Position numbers and translations under genes: made by a program. From CAYVSP01 sp964453655 (lineage in GTDB: Bacteria > Patescibacteriota > Saccharimonadia > Saccharimonadales > CAYVSP01): a DNA stretch of 8,514 nucleotides. This document shows, piece by piece, positions 4,959 through 8,514 of this stretch. Location of the stretch: contig CAYVSP010000025.1 in NCBI GenBank assembly GCA_964453655.1, positions 1 to 8,514 of the forward strand, written 5' to 3'. Positions within the stretch are counted from its first letter, which is position 1; every line of letters begins with the position of its first letter. The notes beneath the pieces were generated by a model. That model made no database searches. It had not been told where the DNA came from and worked only from the letters and a program-made list of their open reading frames with translations.

Positions 4959-6767
4959 ATGTCACCAGAGGCTAAAAAAGGCAACCCAGAAGCAGCTGTT
5001 AATGCCCCAATCGCAAGTCGACTTGGGAATCTTGCTCTAATGACTGATGATTTGCCGTTTAGTAATTCAACTATTGAGCTCATGAGAGGCGTTATTGCTG
5101 AACATCCCGATATAGAACCAAGAATTGAACAGCTAGAATGCTTGGATGCAATTCAAGAAGCAAGGGTGAGAGGACAAGAGCGTGCACTGGTGCAAATGGC
5201 TACGGGGCTCGGTAAGACCACAATATTGGCAGCAGATGTAAAACGTTTTCTAGAAGAGCACCCTGATGCAAGAGTTCTATTCTTGTGCCATCAGAATGAC
5301 ATTCTAGACCAAGCGAGAGAGCGTTTTGAGCGTGTCATCGGTCCTGGGCATAGTTATGGTAATTTCACAGGCGAAGGCGAAAAAGATTATCACGAAGTTG
5401 ATTGCTTATTTGCTTCCTTTCAAGCCATGCGTGAATGGCGAGTTGCCTTTAATGAAGATGAATTTGACTATGTTGTGGTTGATGAAAGCCACCATGGCAA
5501 GGCACGAACCTATGAACCAACACTCAGACACTTCAAGCCAAAGTTTATGGTTGGCGTTACTGCAACGCCAGACCGTCATGACTTACAAAATATTCGGGAG
5601 ATTTTTGGCGAGGAAATCTTCCGATTACCACTAGAAGAAGCAATTGCTAGGGGTTTGCTGGCTACCGTTGACTATCGGGTTTTCACGGATGATGAAGCAA
5701 TCAGAAAAGTGGTTGCGAGACACCGTCATATCAAAGAAAGACTCACAAAGTCAAAACTTAACCGCACCATCTTTTTGCCTCAACGTGATGAAGAGATGGC
5801 TCGAATTATTCTAGAGCGAGCCGAGGAACTAGATAACCCAAAGCGTATTATCTTTTGCCCAAGCATTGAATATGCGGAAGAGTTTGCCCAGTATTTTGAA
5901 GGAGCTGCACCATTGCACTCTAAACTTCCAAAATGGGAGCAAGATAAATACATTCAACAATTTAAGGCTGGTGAAATCAACACCATCTTAACCGTAGATA
6001 TGTTTAACGAAGGCATGGATGTACCTGACGCTAATCAGATTGTATTTTTGCGCACCACACAGTCAAGAACTGTTTTCTTGCAGCAGTTAGGTCGTGGTTT
6101 ACGCCTTTATCCTGGCAAAGACTCTGTCCAAGTGTTGGATTTTGTAGCAAATTGTGACCGATTAACCATGCTCGATGAGCTATGGCGCAATATTAAAGCC
6201 TCTGCAGCATCAACTCAGGAATTATCACCTGACAAAATTTTGCGCATTGATGTAGGAGAATTTAGCTTTAGTGAAATGGCCAGAGATATTCTAGAGATTC
6301 TAGACGAAATTCAGGCAAACATCGAGCAAAGTAGAAGTTGGACAGCAGAGGACTCTATCAGATTCTATAAAGAACTGGATGCAGCATTAACAGAGGAACA
6401 CAAAAAACCATACAAAAAAGGGGTAACTGGCCCAAGTGCATCTACTATTGACTACTATGTTTATCATAACGGTGGCCCAGGGTCGAATATTGTACTTGCT
6501 CCTTTCAATGGTGACATTGATGCTTTGAGAGAAGCGGCGGGTTTTAAGGTATGGAAAGAATACACAAGAGACGACTTAGTCAATTTTTTTGCTGACGTAA
6601 TAGAACGAACTGGTAAAGCTCCTACAGGTGAAGAATTTAAACGTATGGACGACGCACCTGCAATTACACAGGTTAGAAGGCACTTTAAAAACTACCCTGA
6701 ATTTAGAAAAGCTGGAAATTTACGATGGCTTGAAAGGAAAAAGACGGATAATGCATCAGACGAATAA
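4959..6767 (+). CDS. SF2 DEAD/DEAH-type helicase (ResIII/UvrB-like fold) with C-terminal HEAR-like repeats, 602 aa
   Basis: ATP-dependent nucleic-acid helicase or translocase of superfamily 2. The motifs are in order: Walker A ATGLGKTT (81-88), Walker B DESHH (175-179), motif III TATP (201-204), a RecA2 strand KRIIFCPS (295-302), motif V TVDMFNEGMDVPDAN (345-359) and motif VI QQLGRGLRL (375-383). The N-terminal 50 residues are not recognised. After a linker with an acidic helical stretch (434-457), two segments (about 464-529 and 535-588) look like homing-endonuclease-associated repeats. The second reads GKAPTGEEF ... ITQVRRHF ... FRKAGNL, and the pattern suggests DNA binding. No nuclease or methylase domain is present, and no such partner gene is adjacent. 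Initiation is at ATG 4959, 6 nt after a TATAAT, without a Shine-Dalgarno. A 14-nt direct repeat flanks the gene. It may be a defence- or mobile-element-related helicase or an orphan restriction-type translocase. Confidence 0.93.
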   Translation: MSPEAKKGNPEAAVNAPIASRLGNLALMTDDLPFSNSTIELMRGVIAEHPDIEPRIEQLECLDAIQEARVRGQERALVQMATGLGKTTILAADVKRFLEEHPDARVLFLCHQNDILDQARERFERVIGPGHSYGNFTGEGEKDYHEVDCLFASFQAMREWRVAFNEDEFDYVVVDESHHGKARTYEPTLRHFKPKFMVGVTATPDRHDLQNIREIFGEEIFRLPLEEAIARGLLATVDYRVFTDDEAIRKVVARHRHIKERLTKSKLNRTIFLPQRDEEMARIILERAEELDNPKRIIFCPSIEYAEEFAQYFEGAAPLHSKLPKWEQDKYIQQFKAGEINTILTVDMFNEGMDVPDANQIVFLRTTQSRTVFLQQLGRGLRLYPGKDSVQVLDFVANCDRLTMLDELWRNIKASAASTQELSPDKILRIDVGEFSFSEMARDILEILDEIQANIEQSRSWTAEDSIRFYKELDAALTEEHKKPYKKGVTGPSASTIDYYVYHNGGPGSNIVLAPFNGDIDALREAAGFKVWKEYTRDDLVNFFADVIERTGKAPTGEEFKRMDDAPAITQVRRHFKNYPEFRKAGNLRWLERKKTDNASDE

Positions 6768-6776
6768 TTAACATGA

Positions 6777-6790
6777 TGCAAGCATGAGCA
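6777..6790 (+). repeat. 14-nt direct repeat, right copy (TGCAAGCATGAGCA)
   Basis: Exact match to 4909-4922. It lies in the 35-bp convergent gap between the helicase stop (6767) and the HD-domain gene stop (6803). The core ATGCAAGCAT is nearly palindromic. No T-tract-bearing terminator is visible in this gap. Confidence 0.7.
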
Positions 6791-6802
6791 AAACGGAAAA
6801 TA

Positions 6803-7384
6803 CTAGCGAGAGAACAGGTTTTTAATAATCTCATAATCGGCACGAGCGTCTTCACGTTCCTCGTCAAATTGGATTTTGTTATTGAGGTCTCGGTCAATCT
6901 TCTTTAAGGTCCATTGCTTTACCTCATCTAGAGTACTCTCATGGCCAAGTGAGTGAGCAGCGAATACATAGAAATCGGTCTTTAGGTGAGCTAAGGAGTC
7001 GGCGGTGGCAAGTATCAGTCCCTCGATACTTTTTGGTCTTTCGTTACCATGACAGCTATGGTATCGGGCTGCATCATCTACAACTAGCTCAATTTCCTCT
7101 TTTGTATATCCATTATCTCTCATGAGTTGCCGGGCAGCTTTCAAGCTTTCTTCCTCATGCTTAGGGTCTTCTCTGCTCGCCTTATAGTCTGCAATGTCAT
7201 GTAGCAACGCTGCGACTTCAGAAAGTTCTACGTTGGCCTTATATTTCTTAGCCAACTCTTTAGCGTATTTAGCTACTACTAGGACATGGTTATCATATAG
7301 CCAATCGGCCCAAGGGTCTCTTGTTGCCAGTTTCTGTTTATATAGAGACTCAACGCTTTGCTTGAGCTTGACGAGTCTCGTCAT
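6803..7384 (-). CDS. HD-domain phosphohydrolase, 193 aa
   Basis: Metal-dependent phosphohydrolase of the HD superfamily; such enzymes act on nucleotides or nucleotide second messengers, and the substrate here is unknown. The metal ligands are visible in order: H33 (DNHVLVVAKYA), the H62-D63 pair (ALLHDIADY), H76 in KHEEES, H109/H112 (YHSCHG) and the final Asp D129 (LATADSLAHL). This matches the uridylyl-removing/YedJ-like single-domain HD layout. The C-terminal part (150-193) is a charged helical tail. The ATG at 7384 overlaps the stop of the upstream hydrolase by 4 nt (ATGA), so the two are an operon with likely translational coupling and no separate Shine-Dalgarno is needed. The 3' end converges on the helicase gene 35 bp away. 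Confidence 0.9.
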   Translation of the reverse strand: MTRLVKLKQSVESLYKQKLATRDPWADWLYDNHVLVVAKYAKELAKKYKANVELSEVAALLHDIADYKASREDPKHEEESLKAARQLMRDNGYTKEEIELVVDDAARYHSCHGNERPKSIEGLILATADSLAHLKTDFYVFAAHSLGHESTLDEVKQWTLKKIDRDLNNKIQFDEEREDARADYEIIKNLFSR

Positions 7385-7944
7385 AGCAAAATTTCTTCTA
7401 GAAGTTCAGGGAATTCCTCAGTACCCATATCTTTGAATGTAAAATGGCCCTTAGCGTGGAGCTCAATAACTTTTCCATTGAGCGCTTTATAAAAAATGTC
7501 TAAGCTCTTCTTTCCCTCCTCTGCTTCGTCATCAGAAATAAACATTATTATCTCTTTAATCCGTGTTTTGATTGATACATCAATTTCATAACCATAGAAA
7601 GCTGGTCTGTACTTACTTTCTTTAGATGCTATTTTCCATGGCGCTACCAGGATTAGCTTAGCCACCTTTTTCTTAGTTTCACCCAGCCACCTTACAAGAA
7701 ACGCACCTCCGCAACTATGCCCTATTAGTATTGTATCTTCGCCCACGTTGCATTTTTCAAACACTTTCTTAAAATCCTCATATACAGGAGCCCACGGTTT
7801 TGGCATCAATGGCATTTCAACCTTAATTCCTTTATTCGTAAGCTGCTTCGTAAGCCAGGGCATCCAATGCTTATCATAGGTTCTCTTTTCGGGGTCATTT
7901 TCAGGTCTAGAAGGACAACCGTGTACAATTACGACATTTTTCAT
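7381..7944 (-). CDS. Serine hydrolase, RBBP9/YdeN family (alpha/beta hydrolase), 187 aa
   Basis: Small alpha/beta-hydrolase of the RBBP9/YdeN family; the natural substrate is unknown. The start KNVVIVHGCPS (2-12) is the first strand plus the oxyanion-loop HG. The nucleophile elbow is GHSCGG (75-80) with Ser77. The acid is probably D138 or D139 in FISDDE, and the catalytic His is H167 in AKGHFTF. The length is normal for the family. The start at 7944 has no Shine-Dalgarno. Instead TG-T-TATGAT (7951-7959) lies 6 nt before the ATG and directly abuts the terminator of the upstream gene. The stop TGA overlaps the start of the HD-domain gene. The pairing with a phosphohydrolase is clear from the overlap, but no shared pathway is established. 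Confidence 0.92.
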   Translation of the reverse strand: MKNVVIVHGCPSRPENDPEKRTYDKHWMPWLTKQLTNKGIKVEMPLMPKPWAPVYEDFKKVFEKCNVGEDTILIGHSCGGAFLVRWLGETKKKVAKLILVAPWKIASKESKYRPAFYGYEIDVSIKTRIKEIIMFISDDEAEEGKKSLDIFYKALNGKVIELHAKGHFTFKDMGTEEFPELLEEILL

Positions 7945-7950
7945 AACTGT

Positions 7951-7959
7951 ATCATAACA
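7951..7959 (-). promoter_or_regulatory. Extended -10 (TG-T-TATGAT) for the hydrolase/HD operon
   Basis: On the minus strand TGTTATGAT is followed by ACAGTT and the ATG at 7944, a 6-nt gap. It overlaps the T-run of the terminator at 7963-7982. The 16-nt block 7941-7956 is nearly identical to 3136-3151 at the Nudix start. Confidence 0.6.
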
Positions 7960-7982
7960 AAAGACCTCCGTTTCCAGAGGCC
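7955..7982 (-). terminator. Intrinsic terminator of the 8019-8396 gene
   Basis: On the minus strand GGCCTCT / GGAGGTC forms a 7-bp stem (two G-U pairs) with a 6-nt GGAAAC loop. It is followed by TTTTGTTA. It lies 37 bp past the stop at 8019 and merges directly into the next promoter. Confidence 0.75.
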
Positions 7983-8018
7983 ATTACGCTTATGCTTGGC
8001 TCTCCGTAGTGATGGAAG

Positions 8019-8396
8019 TTAGAAATATGCAATTGAGCGTAGAGCATCAATATTCACAAGAAGTTCATCCACTTTAGGAATAGTTTCCGCTACTTGGTCT
8101 TGTCTTTGGTCGAGAGTAAAGCAGCCCAAGCCCACCAGGGCAAGTTCAAGGTCATCAAAAGGAATATAAACCGTCAAGCCCGGCAGTTTAGGGTTAGGTT
8201 CGGCTGTCAGCTCCCCATTAGGCCCGATGTCAAAATAATTTATCATTCGCCGTGTTGCGTCATCCACGTCCTCGCGTGCACCAAGCCCTAAGTGCTTATA
8301 GTGATGTAGGTCTCTAATCGCAGCAAACACTAAATCTGGACTGTCCTCATGTGTGATAATAGGACATCGTTCTCCGCTCCTAGTATCAACTCTCAT
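8019..8396 (-). CDS. Hypothetical soluble protein, 125 aa (start uncertain)
   Basis: Not a family I recognise. From ATG 8396 it reads MRVDTRSGERCPIITHEDSP and continues as an acidic, soluble-looking protein. It has one Arg/His-rich helix (AAIRDLHHYKHLGLGARED), a middle segment with PNGELTAEPNPKLPGL, a strand pair around TVYIPFDDLELALVGLGCF and a C-terminal helix ending in SIAYF. No signal peptide, membrane helix or catalytic motif is visible. The same frame opens at a TTG at 8414, adding WHFYF; neither start has a Shine-Dalgarno. TGC-TATAGG (8440-8448, minus) is a possible extended -10, about 40 nt upstream of ATG 8396. A terminator follows the stop, so it is probably monocistronic. Confidence 0.7.
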   Translation of the reverse strand: MRVDTRSGERCPIITHEDSPDLVFAAIRDLHHYKHLGLGAREDVDDATRRMINYFDIGPNGELTAEPNPKLPGLTVYIPFDDLELALVGLGCFTLDQRQDQVAETIPKVDELLVNIDALRSIAYF

Positions 8397-8445
8397 GAAA
8401 TAAAAATGCCACAAAAGTGAAACTTTGTAAAGGTCGTGGCTCCTA

Positions 8446-8491
8446 TAGCAGACATGCTCAGAACTAAGTACTACGGTCAGGTTATGGGATT
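8446..8491 (+). repeat. 46-nt direct repeat, copy R2
   Basis: Starts TAGCAGACATGCTCAGAACT and ends at GGTTATGGGATT. It is aligned without gaps to R1 (4314-4359), with 7 mismatches. Its left end overlaps the possible minus-strand promoter of the 8396 gene, and its right end contains the ATG of a possible plus-strand gene. Confidence 0.8.
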
Positions 8492-8514
8492 TTCAAAGGA
8501 AATTAAAGCTGTAC
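8484..8514 (+). CDS. Possible start of a plus-strand gene running off the window
   Basis: ATG at 8484 opens MGFSKEIKAV and remains open to the window end, only ten codons. The ATG lies inside repeat R2, three bases after an AGG (CAGGTTATG), and TACGGT is 6 nt upstream as a poor -10-like hexamer. Too short to identify. The same position in R1 opens MKFT, so F3 and a Ser/Thr at 4 are shared. Confidence 0.3.
   Translation, partial: MGFSKEIKAV

Noticed and set aside
5326..5634. Plus-strand open frame of 102 codons inside the helicase
   Set aside because: Overlaps the helicase Walker B/motif III region in another frame and shows no family pattern or start signal.
7963..7969. GGAGGTC as a Shine-Dalgarno for the hydrolase at 7944
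   Set aside because: It is 18 nt from the ATG, lies upstream of the -10, and forms the 3' arm of the terminator stem of the previous gene.
8094..8291. Plus-strand open frame of 65 codons
   Set aside because: Antisense to the 125-aa hypothetical gene, which is longer and is followed by a matching terminator; no start signal supports it.
1..8514. CRISPR array, tRNA, rRNA or insertion-sequence transposase
   Set aside because: No regularly spaced repeats, cloverleaf-like segment, rRNA-like stretch or transposase/recombinase frame was seen on either strand.

Overview
The window looks like chromosomal sequence from a host-associated or small-genome bacterium, most likely a Candidate Phyla Radiation lineage and within that Saccharibacteria (TM7). 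This is inference. It rests on short, tightly packed genes, many small membrane proteins of no known family, overlapping start/stop codons, a YdeI/OmpD-associated protein ending in a Cys-rich RPCCWLGC tail, and promoters placed directly against start codons. TGA acts as a stop (for example in the Nudix, YdeI-like and alpha/beta-hydrolase genes), which argues against the UGA-recoding lineages Gracilibacteria and Absconditabacteria. A marker gene or taxonomic search would settle the lineage.

Layout. Positions 1-680 (+) hold the C-terminal end of a MacB/FtsX-type ABC transporter permease. From 680 to 3384 nearly everything is on the minus strand. In transcription order it runs: a 70-aa two-helix membrane protein, a Nudix hydrolase overlapping by 8 nt with a SAM methyltransferase, a 69-aa Pro/Gln/Thr-rich single-helix protein closed by a strong terminator, a 156-aa four-helix membrane protein, a short charged ORF that looks frameshifted (1004-1121) but has both a ribosome binding site and a terminator, and a 44-aa Trp-rich small ORF (731-865) with a perfect AGGAGG. 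At 3422-4299 (+) a YdeI-like gene and a six-helix membrane protein form a two-gene operon with a 4-nt overlap. At 4362-6767 a CYTH (triphosphate tunnel metalloenzyme) gene on minus and a 602-aa SF2 helicase on plus diverge from an 81-bp gap. At 6803-7944 (-) an RBBP9-type serine hydrolase overlaps an HD-domain phosphohydrolase by 4 nt. At 8019-8396/8414 (-) lies an unrecognised gene, and at the right edge a plus-strand gene may begin (8484).

Two structural signals are not explained by the genes. First, a 46-nt direct repeat (4314-4359 and 8446-8491, 7 mismatches) brackets the 4.1-kb CYTH/helicase/hydrolase block. Inside it, a 14-nt exact direct repeat (4909-4922 and 6777-6790) brackets the helicase gene alone. 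This suggests recombination or cassette-like gain, though it does not prove it. Second, several genes lack a Shine-Dalgarno sequence and have a -10-like hexamer exactly 6 nt before ATG, as expected for leaderless transcripts. Four other genes or ORFs in the window have good Shine-Dalgarno sequences.

Most genes here are housekeeping or accessory hydrolases of broad families (Nudix, CYTH, HD, alpha/beta hydrolase) with no shared pathway I can demonstrate. The helicase, with apparent homing-endonuclease-associated-type repeats at its C-terminus, is the one gene with a defence or mobile-element flavour. I do not see a complete defence system around it.
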